A DNA stretch of 64,000 nt, from assembly GCF_004564355.1 (NCBI RefSeq), contig NZ_CP038266.1:682001-746000 (forward strand), in the 5' to 3' direction. This stretch comes from Microbacterium wangchenii. GTDB taxonomy: Bacteria; Actinomycetota; Actinomycetes; Actinomycetales; Microbacteriaceae. Positions within the stretch are counted from its first letter, which is position 1, and each line of letters opens with the position of its first letter. This document shows positions 1 to 8,782 of this stretch, one piece after another. The position numbers were made by a program, and so were the translations under genes. The notes beneath the pieces were generated by a model. The model saw only the letters and a program-made list of their open reading frames with translations. It had not been told where the DNA came from and ran no database searches.

Positions 1-942
1 GACGCCCTCGAACTGGCGTACCGCGCCGTCGGCGTCGGCCCCGGCGATGAGGTGATCATGCCGGCCAACACGTTCATCGCCACCGCTGAGGCCGCCTCAC
101 GTATCGGCGCCGTCCCGGTGTTCGTCGACGTCGAGGACGAGCACCTCCTCATCGACCCCGATGCCGTCGCGGCGGCCATCACCGAGCGCACACGCGCGAT
201 CGTGCCGGTGCACCTGTTCGGTCAGACCGCCCCGGTCGAGCTGCTCGCTCCGATCGCCGAGCGCGACGGCATCCCGATCATCGAAGACGCCGCGCAGTCG
301 CAGGGTGCCGCTTCGGCCGCGGGCCGTGCCGGTTCGCTCGGCCGGGTCGCGGCAACGAGTTTCTATCCGGGCAAGAACCTGGGCGCGGCCGGCGACGGCG
401 GTGCCGTCATGACGGACGATCCCGAAGTCGCGCGGACCGTCCGGGACATGGCGGCCCACGGCAGCGCCACGAAGTACGTGCACCACCGGGTGGGGTTCAA
501 CGCTCGTCTCGACGCGGTGCAGGCCACCGTGCTGCGGGCGAAGCTCCGCCGCCTGGATGCGTGGAACTCCTCGCGCCAGGAGGCAGCGGCCTGGTACGGG
601 CAGATCCTCAGCGGGATCGAGGGCGTCCGGCTCCCGTCGGTGCGACCGGGGAACTCCGACGTGTGGCACCTCTACGTCATCCGGGTGGAGGAGCGCGACC
701 GCGTGCTCGCCGAGCTGACCGCCGACGGGATCGGCGCCGGCATCCACTATCCGACGCCCGTGCACCTCACCGAGGCGTACGCCCACCTGGGGTACCAGCG
801 CGGACAGTTCCCCGTGGCCGAGGCCGCGGCGGACCGCATCCTTTCGCTGCCGATGTTCCCGCACCTGCTCGAGGAGCAGCAGGAGCGGGTCGCCGCGGCG
901 TTGTCCACAGCGATGAGTCGCGCCCTCGTTCCGGTGGCCTGA
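1..942 (+). CDS. DegT/DnrJ/EryC1/StrS-family sugar aminotransferase (5' partial)
   Basis: PLP-dependent aminotransferase of the DegT/DnrJ/EryC1/StrS family, which aminates nucleotide-linked keto-sugars in surface polysaccharide synthesis. The reading frame is open from base 1, so the N-terminus lies outside the window; the first visible ATG at 52 is internal to the fold. The sequence PANTFIATAEA, the IIEDAAQSQGA segment and the PLP-lysine motif FYPGKNLGAAGDGG (Lys at codon 125 of the visible part) are typical, and the C-terminal GIHYPTPVHL segment is characteristic. It ends one base before the GTG of the flippase gene, so it belongs to the same operon. The exact sugar substrate cannot be told. 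Confidence 0.93.
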   Translation, partial: DALELAYRAVGVGPGDEVIMPANTFIATAEAASRIGAVPVFVDVEDEHLLIDPDAVAAAITERTRAIVPVHLFGQTAPVELLAPIAERDGIPIIEDAAQSQGAASAAGRAGSLGRVAATSFYPGKNLGAAGDGGAVMTDDPEVARTVRDMAAHGSATKYVHHRVGFNARLDAVQATVLRAKLRRLDAWNSSRQEAAAWYGQILSGIEGVRLPSVRPGNSDVWHLYVIRVEERDRVLAELTADGIGAGIHYPTPVHLTEAYAHLGYQRGQFPVAEAAADRILSLPMFPHLLEEQQERVAAALSTAMSRALVPVA

Positions 943-2409
943 GTGAGCACCGCGACGCGGCGGCCTTCGATCGTCACACCGCCGGGTGCGCGGCGCGCCC
1001 TCGTGTGGAGCTTCGCGAACACGGCCTTCGGAAAGTTCGGCACCCTCCTGATCTCGATCCTGATCGCGCGCGTGCTCGGGCCGGAGGAGTTCGGGACGTA
1101 CGCCGTCGCGCTCGTCGCGCTCATGGCGGTCCTGAGCGTCAACGAGCTCGGCGTCAGCCTGGCCATCGTGCGCTGGGAAGAGGATCCTCGGGCGATCGCC
1201 CCCACGGTCACGACCATCTCGGTCGCCGCGAGCCTCCTCTTCTTCGGGGTCGCCTACGCCGCGACGCCGGCTTTCACGGCCGCCATGGGCGACCCGCAGG
1301 CCACCGACGTCGTACGGCTCATGCTCGTGTGCGTGCCCCTGAACGGACTGGTCGCCACGGCAGCGGCGCTGCTCCAGCGCGAGTACCAGCAGGGGCGCCG
1401 CACCGCCGCCGACCAGGTGAACATCTGGCTCGGCGCGGGAATCTCGGTCGCGCTCGCGCTGACCGGGTTCGGGGCGATGAGCCTCGCCATCGGGCGCGTC
1501 GTGGCCACGGTGGTGTTCTCCATCATGCTGCTGGTGTTCTCACCGCTCCCGCTGCGCTTCGGCTGGGATCGCACCTCCGCCGGCGCACTGCTCCGATTCG
1601 GTCTGCCGCTGGCCGGCGCGAGCATCGTCGTCTTCGCGGTGGGCTACTCCGATCAGCTGGTCGTGGGGTCGGTTCTCGGGGCTCAGGCGCTCGGGTTCTA
1701 TCTCCTCGCGTTCAACCTGGCGTCGTGGCCGGTGAGCATGCTGTCGCAGCCGGTGCGCGCCGTCGCGCCGGCCGCGTTCGCGCGCATCCAGAACGATCCG
1801 GAGCGGATGGACGCGGGTTTCCGTGCCGCCTTCCGGCTCCTGCTCGTGGTCGCCCTCCCGGTGTGCACGTTCGTGGCGGGCGCCGCGGTGCCGATCGTGA
1901 CCTTCGTCTACGGGGAGGTGTGGGCGCCGGCGGCCCTCGCGCTGCAGTGGCTCGCCCTGCACGCGGTGCTGCGGATCGCGTTCGAGCTCGCGTACGACTT
2001 CCTCGCGGTGCGGCGCCGCTCGAGCACCCTGATGGTCATCCAGATCATCTGGGTGCTCGCGCTCATTCCGGCGCTCGTGGTCGGTGCCAACCTGGGTGGG
2101 ATGCAGGGAGTCGCCATTGCGCAGCTCGCCGTCGCCGCCGTCGTGCTCGTCGGCTGCTACGCCTGGGCGCTGTCGCGCGCGGGCGTCCACGTCGGGGCAC
2201 TGGTCCGCACGTCGATCGTTCCGGTCCTCGGCGGTGTCGCGGCCGGTGTCGGGGCGCTTCTGGCCGCATACCTGATCGAGCTCGACCTCCTGGCCGCACT
2301 GGCTGCAGGGACGTTCGCGCTCGCGGTGATCGCGGGAACCCTCGCGTTGTCCCGTGGGAGCATGCGCGTCCTCCGACCCGACGTGGTCGTGGCGGAGGAG
2401 GCGTCATGA
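943..2409 (+). CDS. Wzx-type polysaccharide flippase (PST family)
   Basis: Integral membrane protein of 488 residues with about 12 to 14 hydrophobic segments, matching lipopolysaccharide/exopolysaccharide flippases that move undecaprenyl-linked repeat units across the membrane. The family-typical N-terminal stretch (FGKFGTLLISILIARVLGP, then EFGTYAVA) is present, as is the QLVVGSVLGAQALGFY segment around residue 235. The start is GTG directly after the stop of the aminotransferase, and the stop overlaps the next ATG (ATGA), so translation is coupled through the operon. A MATE-like exporter of another lipid-linked sugar is the main alternative, but flanking glycosyltransferases and Wzz-like proteins favour the flippase role. 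Confidence 0.9.
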   Translation: MSTATRRPSIVTPPGARRALVWSFANTAFGKFGTLLISILIARVLGPEEFGTYAVALVALMAVLSVNELGVSLAIVRWEEDPRAIAPTVTTISVAASLLFFGVAYAATPAFTAAMGDPQATDVVRLMLVCVPLNGLVATAAALLQREYQQGRRTAADQVNIWLGAGISVALALTGFGAMSLAIGRVVATVVFSIMLLVFSPLPLRFGWDRTSAGALLRFGLPLAGASIVVFAVGYSDQLVVGSVLGAQALGFYLLAFNLASWPVSMLSQPVRAVAPAAFARIQNDPERMDAGFRAAFRLLLVVALPVCTFVAGAAVPIVTFVYGEVWAPAALALQWLALHAVLRIAFELAYDFLAVRRRSSTLMVIQIIWVLALIPALVVGANLGGMQGVAIAQLAVAAVVLVGCYAWALSRAGVHVGALVRTSIVPVLGGVAAGVGALLAAYLIELDLLAALAAGTFALAVIAGTLALSRGSMRVLRPDVVVAEEAS

Positions 2410-3641
2410 GGATCGTCGTCTACCCCCACGAGCTGGGGATGGGTGGCAGCCAGCTGAACGCCGTCGAACTCGCCGGCGCGGTACGCGATCTCGGTCACGA
2501 CGTTCTGGTCTTCGGCCGGCGAGGGGCGCTCGTGGAGCGCGTGGAGGAACTGGGTCTCGAGTTCGTCGAGGCGCCGCCGCCCGGCAAGCGTCCCTCTCCG
2601 TCCACGGCACGCGCCCTGCGGGCGCTCGTCCAGGAGCGCGCCGTCGACCTGGTGCACGGGTACGAGTGGCCGCCGACCCTCGACGCGGTGCTCGCGTTCC
2701 CGGGTGGCCGCCATACCGCCATCGTGTCGACCGTCATGTCGATGTCGGTGCCGCCCTTCATCCCGCGGTCGATCGACCTGGTCGTCGGCACCGAGCAGAT
2801 CGCCGACGCCGAGCGCCGGAGCGGTCGCGCTCGAGTGTCCGTCATCGAGCCTCCTGTCGACCTCGCCCACAATCACCCGACCTCCGGCGACGCTTCCGCG
2901 TTCCGGGCGGCGCACCAGCTCGACCTGAGCGCGCTCACGGTGGTCTCGGTCGCGCGGTTCGCGCGGGAGCTGAAGCTCGAAGGCACCCTCACCGCCATCG
3001 AGGTGATCGGCCGGCTGGCGCGCAGCACGCCTGTGCAGCTCGTACTCGTCGGTGACGGTCCGGCCCGCGACGACGTCGCACGCGCCGCCGCGGCGGCGAA
3101 CGCCGTCGCGGGCCGGCGTGCCGTCGTCCTCACGGGGCAGCTCGACGACCCGCGCCCGGCCTACGCCGCCGCCGACATCGCCCTCGGCATGGGCGGGTCG
3201 GCGTTGCGTGCCCTCGCGTTCGGGGCGCCGCTCATCGTGCAGGGCGAGCAGGGGTTCTGGCGCACGTGCGAACCCTCGTCGCTCGACCGGTTCCTCTGGA
3301 CCGGATGGTACGGGGTGGGGGAGGGGATGCACATCGGCGCCGCTGCCTTCGACGCCGCACTGTCTCCGCTCCTCACCGATGCGGCGCGTCGAGCAGAACT
3401 GGGCGCGTTCGGGCTCACCGTGGTCCGCGAGCGGTTCTCCCTGACGCGAGCGGCCGAGGTGCAGGCAGGCATCTATGCCGATGCCGCCTCGTCACCGGCG
3501 TCGTACGCGCGTGCGTCCGAGGCCGCGGCCTATGCCCGCTACGCCCGCTATTACGGCGCGAAGCGGGTGCGCCGTGCGCTGGGCCGCGAGTCGATGGACG
3601 ATTTCAACGCCAAACCTGTCGCCGGGCGGGGAACCCGATGA
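2406..3641 (+). CDS. Glycosyltransferase, GT4-like (GT-B fold)
   Basis: 411-residue cytoplasmic glycosyltransferase with a GT-B fold. The N-terminal domain begins with a Rossmann strand and a glycine loop (HELGMGGSQLNAVELAGA) as in GT4 enzymes; the C-terminal domain has VVSVARFARELKLEG and LVLVGDGPARDD, the usual nucleotide-sugar-binding core. The expected E-x7-E region is degenerate (GMGGSALRALAFGAPLIVQGE), so the acceptor or donor mode may differ. It starts at an ATG overlapping the flippase stop by 4 bp and ends in an ATGA overlap with the next gene. It most likely adds one sugar of the EPS repeat unit; the donor is not predictable. Confidence 0.85.
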   Translation: MRIVVYPHELGMGGSQLNAVELAGAVRDLGHDVLVFGRRGALVERVEELGLEFVEAPPPGKRPSPSTARALRALVQERAVDLVHGYEWPPTLDAVLAFPGGRHTAIVSTVMSMSVPPFIPRSIDLVVGTEQIADAERRSGRARVSVIEPPVDLAHNHPTSGDASAFRAAHQLDLSALTVVSVARFARELKLEGTLTAIEVIGRLARSTPVQLVLVGDGPARDDVARAAAAANAVAGRRAVVLTGQLDDPRPAYAAADIALGMGGSALRALAFGAPLIVQGEQGFWRTCEPSSLDRFLWTGWYGVGEGMHIGAAAFDAALSPLLTDAARRAELGAFGLTVVRERFSLTRAAEVQAGIYADAASSPASYARASEAAAYARYARYYGAKRVRRALGRESMDDFNAKPVAGRGTR

Positions 3642-4747
3642 TGCGACGCACCCCGCTCGTCTGGTCGGCGGGCGTCGCGTGGAACGAGACGGCCGGAACC
3701 GACCGACGCATCGTCGAGGAGATCGCGCGCCTGCGTGCCGTGTGGTGGATCGACCCGCCGCAGCCGCTCGGGCGGCCCGCCGCGCCCGCGGACGGCGTCG
3801 AGACCGAGGTGCCCGGCGTCCTCCGACTGGGAGTCACGGCGCCTCCGGCGCTCACGCGGTGGCCGATGAGGCTCGCCACCGACGCGCTGCGGGGCAGGGC
3901 GCTGGCTCGCGCCGTGCGCCGCAGCGGTGCGTCGGCCGTCGTGGTGGCCAACCCGCTGGCCCGCTTCCCCGGCGCCGGCGGCGTCGCGCGCGTGCTCTAC
4001 GTGACCGACGACTGGGTCGCCGGTGCTCCGCTGATGCAGCTGCCCCGCGGCGCCATCACGCGCGGCTTGCGCCGCAATCGCCGGGAGGCCGACATCGTCG
4101 CCGTCGTCAGCCCCGCGCTCGCGCTCGCCGCCGCAGACGTGGTGCTGCCGAACGGCACGGCGGCGATGGATGCGACGGTGCAGGGTACGCGGCAGCCGAT
4201 CGCCGGGATCGTGGGTCAGCTCAACGAACGTCTCGACCTCGACCTGCTGGAAGCGCTGCCGGGGGCCGGGATCCGCGTGCGCGTGGTCGGGCCGCGGGCC
4301 GACCGCGACCCCTCCTTCGGTGAGCGACTCGACGGGTTCCTGGCACATCCGCTCGTCGACTGGCGCGGCCGGGTTCCGGCGGCGGCGGTGGCGGGCCACC
4401 TCGCCGAGATCTCGGTGGGACTCACGCCGTACGCCGACACCGACTTCAACCGCGCGAGCTCGCCGCTGAAGACGTTCGAGTATCTCGCCGCCGGAGTGCC
4501 CGTGGTCTCCAGCGACCTGCCCGCCTCCCGCTGGCTCGACACCCCTCATGTCGCGGTGACCCGGACGCCCGACGAGTTCCTCGGCGCGGTTCGGGGATTC
4601 GTCGGGCGTGGGGCGGACGAGGCCGGCGACGCGGCCAGGCGCGCGTTCGTCGCATCGCACACGTGGCAGCGCCGGGCCGAGGATTTCCTCGATCTCGTGG
4701 ATCGCGCGGAGGCACGCGCTACTGTTCGGGTAGGGGGTGCACGATGA
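3638..4747 (+). CDS. Glycosyltransferase, GT1/GT4-like
   Basis: 369-residue predicted glycosyltransferase. The C-terminal half carries YADTDFNRASSPLKTFEYLA followed by GVPVVSSDLPA, the acidic/lysine donor-binding pattern seen in GT4 and related Glyco_trans_1_2 proteins; the N-terminal half is a divergent acceptor domain (VLYVTDDWVAG). The start is one of two consecutive ATG codons (3638 or 3641); the first overlaps the preceding stop. The stop overlaps the ATG of the following Wzz-like gene. It presumably extends the lipid-linked EPS unit on the cytoplasmic face; sugar specificity is unknown. Confidence 0.82.
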   Translation: MMRRTPLVWSAGVAWNETAGTDRRIVEEIARLRAVWWIDPPQPLGRPAAPADGVETEVPGVLRLGVTAPPALTRWPMRLATDALRGRALARAVRRSGASAVVVANPLARFPGAGGVARVLYVTDDWVAGAPLMQLPRGAITRGLRRNRREADIVAVVSPALALAAADVVLPNGTAAMDATVQGTRQPIAGIVGQLNERLDLDLLEALPGAGIRVRVVGPRADRDPSFGERLDGFLAHPLVDWRGRVPAAAVAGHLAEISVGLTPYADTDFNRASSPLKTFEYLAAGVPVVSSDLPASRWLDTPHVAVTRTPDEFLGAVRGFVGRGADEAGDAARRAFVASHTWQRRAEDFLDLVDRAEARATVRVGGAR

Positions 4748-5430
4748 CGTTCCGGGACCTCATCGCCGCGCTGGCCCGACGATGGTACGTGCTCGTCGCG
4801 ACAGCGGCGGCGGCAGCGCTCCTGACGGTCTTGTTCATCCAGGACGGCGGGGTGTACTCCACCAAGACGGTGGTGACCTTCACCCTGCCCGCAGCGAGCA
4901 CCCTCGAGGCCGACAACGGGTCCAAGGACGCCAGCGTCATCGCTTTCGCCGGTGCCGTGTCGACCGAGATAAACCGAGGGCGCCCGACGCCGCGGTACTC
5001 CAGTGGCGACGCGCCGTTCTACGGCGCCGGCGTCCGTGAGGGCGTGCTCGTCAGTCTCCGCGACGACGGCAGCCAGTGGGCGCCGAACTATGGGTCCGCG
5101 ATCATCGACATCCAGATCGTCGGCCGCACCGAGGCCTGGGTCTTCGAGCAGCAGAGTCGCGTCCTGACGCAGATCGGCCAGGTGGTCGACGCACAGCTGG
5201 GCGCGGCGACGGCTGCAGCAGACGAGCGCATCGTCGCCCACGTCGAACCTCTCACCATGCGCATCGATTTCATCGCTCCGTCGCGGACCGCCCAGCTGGC
5301 GGCCTTCGCGACGATGTCCGTCGCGGCACTCCTGGCCGGGGGGTGGGGGGCCGTCACCTTCGATCTGCTCGTCCGGCGCAGAAAGCACCGGCACGCCGCA
5401 CTCATCTTGTCCAAAGGGGTAACCGCATGA
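4744..5430 (+). CDS. Wzz-like polysaccharide co-polymerase / chain-length protein 1
   Basis: 228-residue membrane protein with one transmembrane helix near residues 14-31 (WYVLVATAAAAALLTVLF) and a second near 185-205, followed by a short basic cytoplasmic end. This two-helix layout with an extracytoplasmic middle domain is that of Wzz/chain-length-determinant proteins that set polymer length with Wzy. The middle domain is short (about 150 residues) and lacks a coiled coil, and no tyrosine-kinase domain follows. It overlaps both neighbours by 4 bp and is followed by a second protein with the same layout. The class is inferred from topology and context more than from residue motifs. Confidence 0.72.
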   Translation: MTFRDLIAALARRWYVLVATAAAAALLTVLFIQDGGVYSTKTVVTFTLPAASTLEADNGSKDASVIAFAGAVSTEINRGRPTPRYSSGDAPFYGAGVREGVLVSLRDDGSQWAPNYGSAIIDIQIVGRTEAWVFEQQSRVLTQIGQVVDAQLGAATAAADERIVAHVEPLTMRIDFIAPSRTAQLAAFATMSVAALLAGGWGAVTFDLLVRRRKHRHAALILSKGVTA

Positions 5431-6431
5431 ATCTTGCAGAAACGTTCCGTGGTCTGATCAGACGCTGGTACATCGTGCTACCGGGCATCCTCCTGGCCGC
5501 CGTTGCCGGGGTGTACACGTGGTCGGTGACGGAGCCGGCGTACGAGCGCACTGCCACGCAGATCCTGCTCCCGGGCATGGGCACGCTGCCGGAGGAGGCG
5601 ACGAACCCCTACCTCTACCTCGGCGGTCTGCCCTCCGCTGCGGACGTGATCGTGCGCGCCGTCGGGGCGGAGGACGCCCTCCGCGACATCGTGGAGGAAC
5701 ACCCCGGATCCGAGGTCGAAGTGACGCGCGACCCCACGACATCCGGTCCGGTCATCCTCATCAAGGTCACAGCACCCAGCGACGCGGCCGCGGGACAGAT
5801 CATCGCCGAGATGGTCCAGCGCACCGCCACCATCGTCGCCGACCTCCAGGGTGCGCAGGGCGTGCCGGCGGACGACGCCATCACAGTGACGCCGATCGCA
5901 GTGGACCAGGTCAGCCAGCCGCAGCAGCGCGACCGTATCGTGCTGAGCGCCGCGGTCGCCGCCGGTGGGATACTCCTCGTCCTCCTCATCGCCAGCGCGG
6001 TGGACGGACTCGTCACCCGCTCGCGACGAGACGGACGCGGCGGGCGCGGCGGCCCGCGGGACGGCCACGACGACGCACTCGTGCACGACGAAGACGATGC
6101 GTTGACGGGCGCCGGCCCCATCGGAGCTCGAGACGGTTCGCCGGAGCCGCAGGTCGCAGCCGGCGACCACGTCAACACGGCGGGAAGCCTGTCCGAGCCC
6201 AAGCCCAAGCCCGAGCCCGCGTCCGCGGTCGAGGACCGCAGCGCCGAGGACGGCGACGTTTGGTCGACCGCGTCCGTCGCGCCGTCCGAGCCGGACGACG
6301 ACGCGGACGAGAACGTCGAAGCTCCGTCCCCGACGCCCGCCGCGCCGGCCAAGGACGCTGCCGCGCCGCGCCGTCCCGCCAAAGCCGCGACCCGGCACAA
6401 GTCCCGGCCCGTCGCCGCCCGCCGCGGGTGA
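5427..6431 (+). CDS. Wzz-like polysaccharide co-polymerase 2 with long disordered tail
   Basis: 334-residue protein built like its upstream neighbour: an N-terminal arginine pair and transmembrane helix (RRWYIVLPGILLAAVAGVY), an extracytoplasmic domain, and a second helix near residues 173-190. After the second helix comes a cytoplasmic tail of about 140 residues, rich in Asp, Glu, Pro and Ala (PKPKPEPAS) and ending strongly basic. No Walker motifs are seen, so it is not a fused BY-kinase. The tail could be a docking platform or a regulatory segment. It starts in an ATGA overlap and ends in a GTGA overlap with the polymerase gene. Confidence 0.72.
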   Translation: MNLAETFRGLIRRWYIVLPGILLAAVAGVYTWSVTEPAYERTATQILLPGMGTLPEEATNPYLYLGGLPSAADVIVRAVGAEDALRDIVEEHPGSEVEVTRDPTTSGPVILIKVTAPSDAAAGQIIAEMVQRTATIVADLQGAQGVPADDAITVTPIAVDQVSQPQQRDRIVLSAAVAAGGILLVLLIASAVDGLVTRSRRDGRGGRGGPRDGHDDALVHDEDDALTGAGPIGARDGSPEPQVAAGDHVNTAGSLSEPKPKPEPASAVEDRSAEDGDVWSTASVAPSEPDDDADENVEAPSPTPAAPAKDAAAPRRPAKAATRHKSRPVAARRG

Positions 6432-7906
6432 GCCCGAGCAGCCTCATGACCCTCGAACGCTCCATCGCACCGCCGGTCGAGGCGTGGCGCCATCGCGGGT
6501 TCACCGCGCCCCGGGGCGTCACGGCGACCACCATGATCACGGTGTACCTCGTGCTGCTGTTCGCCGTCCCCTCCAACGTGACACTCGGACCGCTCGGTTC
6601 GGTCGGCCGCCCCGCGCTGCTCTGGGGCATCCTGCTGCTGGTGTGGTGGGTCCTGTCGCGGCTGCAGCAGCGCACCGTCGATGCTCGCCCGGTCTGGCAG
6701 CCCATCCGGTTCGCGTACGCCGCCCTCGTGGTGGTCGCACTCGTGGCGTTCGCCGCCGCGATGCTGCGCGGTCAGCCCGCCGATCAGGTCTCCCCGGCGA
6801 TCACCGCCCTGCTTCGCCTCATGTCGTGGGGCGGTGTGCTGCTCGTGGCGATGGACGGGGTGCGCACGTACTACGAAGCGACACGGCTGGTGCGGTGGCT
6901 CGTGGTCGTCGCGGCCCTGGCATCGGTCCTGGGTCTGGCGCAGTCGTTCACCGGTTCGAGCCTGCTCGAGTGGGTGCACAGCTTCCCCGGTGTCTCCGTC
7001 GACCTCGGCGGGGTCGACAGCCGCGGCGACTTCACGCGCGCCTCGGGGACCGCGACGCATCCGCTCGAGTTCACCGCATCCATCGTGGGCGTCCTCCCGC
7101 TGGCGATCGCCACCGCCATCGCGGGCGGATATCGCGCGGCCACGCGCCGGCAGGCGCTGCTGTGGTGGACGCCGGCGGCTCTCATCGCGCTCGTGTCGAT
7201 GCTCGCCGTCTCACGGTCGGCCCTCATCGGGCTCGTCGTTGCCGTCGTCGCCTCGGTGCCCGGGCTGCCCAAGGCATACCGCTGGGTCATAGGGGTCGCC
7301 GGGCTGTGCGGTTCGCTGATCGTCATCGCGGCCGTGCCCGGTCTGTTCGGGACGGTGCTGTCGCTGTTCACGAACGCAGCGGGCGACCCGAGTGCGCTTT
7401 CCCGCACGAACGCCCTGGCACGGGTGCCGGAGTTCATCGGCGCGTCACCGCTCATCGGCCAGGGCTTCGGGACCTTCCTTCCCCGCTATTACATCTTCGA
7501 CAACCAGTGGGTGCTCATCGCCATCGAGTTGGGCATCCTCGGGCTGGTGTGCTTCACCGCGCTGATCGTGGCGGCGATGTGGAGCGCGATCCGCGCCAGC
7601 CGGCGCTCGCCCTACGGCGAGACCCGCACGCTCGCGCGGTCCATCGCCGCATCCGTGGCCACCCTGGCGGCGCTGTTCCTCTTCTTCGACGGCCTGAGCT
7701 TCCCGATCTCGGCAGGGCTGTTCTTCCTGGTGATGGGGCTCACCGCGGCGATCCGGACGATCGGCGAGGCCGACAAGGCCCTCTTCGACGCCGATACGCG
7801 TCTGCAGGGGCTGCTCGAGAAGGAGCCCCGAGGTGGGGCACCGGCGGCGAGCGGCGGCGCCGGCAGGACCACCGGCCAGGGCAGGAAGGTTCAGGATGAG
7901 CGTTGA
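6428..7906 (+). CDS. O-antigen polymerase/ligase-like membrane protein (Wzy-like)
   Basis: About 492 residues with roughly ten transmembrane helices and a large extracytoplasmic loop (residues about 175-215, GVSVDLGGVDSRGDF then TRASGTATHPLEF), the pattern of O-antigen polymerase/ligase (Wzy_C) proteins. It would join EPS repeat units on the outer face of the membrane. The GTG at 6428 overlaps the preceding stop (GTGA) and fits the coupling used throughout this operon; an ATG at 6446 is the alternative start. The C-terminal 50 residues are polar and glycine-rich. The 3' end overlaps the next gene by 11 bp. Confidence 0.86.
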   Translation: MSPSSLMTLERSIAPPVEAWRHRGFTAPRGVTATTMITVYLVLLFAVPSNVTLGPLGSVGRPALLWGILLLVWWVLSRLQQRTVDARPVWQPIRFAYAALVVVALVAFAAAMLRGQPADQVSPAITALLRLMSWGGVLLVAMDGVRTYYEATRLVRWLVVVAALASVLGLAQSFTGSSLLEWVHSFPGVSVDLGGVDSRGDFTRASGTATHPLEFTASIVGVLPLAIATAIAGGYRAATRRQALLWWTPAALIALVSMLAVSRSALIGLVVAVVASVPGLPKAYRWVIGVAGLCGSLIVIAAVPGLFGTVLSLFTNAAGDPSALSRTNALARVPEFIGASPLIGQGFGTFLPRYYIFDNQWVLIAIELGILGLVCFTALIVAAMWSAIRASRRSPYGETRTLARSIAASVATLAALFLFFDGLSFPISAGLFFLVMGLTAAIRTIGEADKALFDADTRLQGLLEKEPRGGAPAASGGAGRTTGQGRKVQDER

Positions 7907-8765
7907 TGGCGTGCGCACCATGGAGATCGTCACCCCCAGCTACCGGCCCGACCTGGAGTTGTGCCGTGACCTGGTCCACAGCATCCGCACCTTCGCGCGC
8001 CAGCCGGTCACGCATCGGCTGATCGTTCCCTCCGGCGACGTCGGCGCCTTCTCGTCCCTCGTGTCGGACACCGTGCGCGTCGAGCGGGTGCGGGACGTGC
8101 TGCCGCGGGGGCTCATCAAGATCCCCGGTGCGAACATGTGGGGCAACGTGCGCGGGCCGTGGCCGCCCGTGCGGGGCTGGATCGCACAGCAGATCGTGAA
8201 GCTCGCCGCCACGGCGGCCAGCGATGCCGATGCGGTGCTCCTGGTCGACTCGGATGTCGTGTTCACGCGGCCGTTCGATCTCTCCACCTACGCGCCCGAG
8301 GGTCGAGTGCCGCTGTACCGTCTTCCCGGCGCCGTGGACGGGCGCCTCCCGCGGCACATGATGTGGGACTCGGTCGCGCGCCGGATGCTGGGGATCCCCG
8401 CATCCTCGGAAGCCACGCGTCCCGACTACATCTGCTGGCCGTGCCTGTGGCGCCCGGCATCCGTGCGCGAGATGTTCGCGCGGGTCGAGCACGTCACGGG
8501 GCGGCCGTGGTGGGCAGCGATCGCCCGTCAACTGCACTTCTCCGAGATGGTGCTGTACGGCGTGTTCATCGACGAGATCGCGGGAGCCGCCGGCCACACG
8601 GACGACATGCACTGCGTGAACCACTCCGACGAGTCACCGCTGGGTGGTGCAGAGCTCGAGGAGTTCCTGCGCGGGGCGGCCCCCACCGACGTCGCGGTGA
8701 TGGTGTCAGCCAAGTCGGGCACCGCCCTGGACGAACGACGCCGCGCGCTCCGAGCGTTTCGCTGA
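7896..8765 (+). CDS. DUF6492-family protein, probable glycosyltransferase
   Basis: 289-residue protein beginning MSVDGVRTMEIVTPSY. The N-terminal strand, the LCRDLVHSIRTF helix and a mid-protein LLVDSDVVFTRPFD segment with DSD resemble a GT-A fold with a metal-binding DxD, as in the DUF6492 family found in actinobacterial EPS loci. The ATG at 7896 lies inside the end of the polymerase gene, so it is translated from the same mRNA. It is the last gene of the plus-strand EPS operon and runs towards a convergent gene ending at 8783, with no clear terminator in the 17-bp gap. The enzymatic role is inferred, not proven by motif. Confidence 0.7.
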   Translation: MSVDGVRTMEIVTPSYRPDLELCRDLVHSIRTFARQPVTHRLIVPSGDVGAFSSLVSDTVRVERVRDVLPRGLIKIPGANMWGNVRGPWPPVRGWIAQQIVKLAATAASDADAVLLVDSDVVFTRPFDLSTYAPEGRVPLYRLPGAVDGRLPRHMMWDSVARRMLGIPASSEATRPDYICWPCLWRPASVREMFARVEHVTGRPWWAAIARQLHFSEMVLYGVFIDEIAGAAGHTDDMHCVNHSDESPLGGAELEEFLRGAAPTDVAVMVSAKSGTALDERRRALRAFR

Positions 8766-8782
8766 CCTCACCGCCCGGTTCG

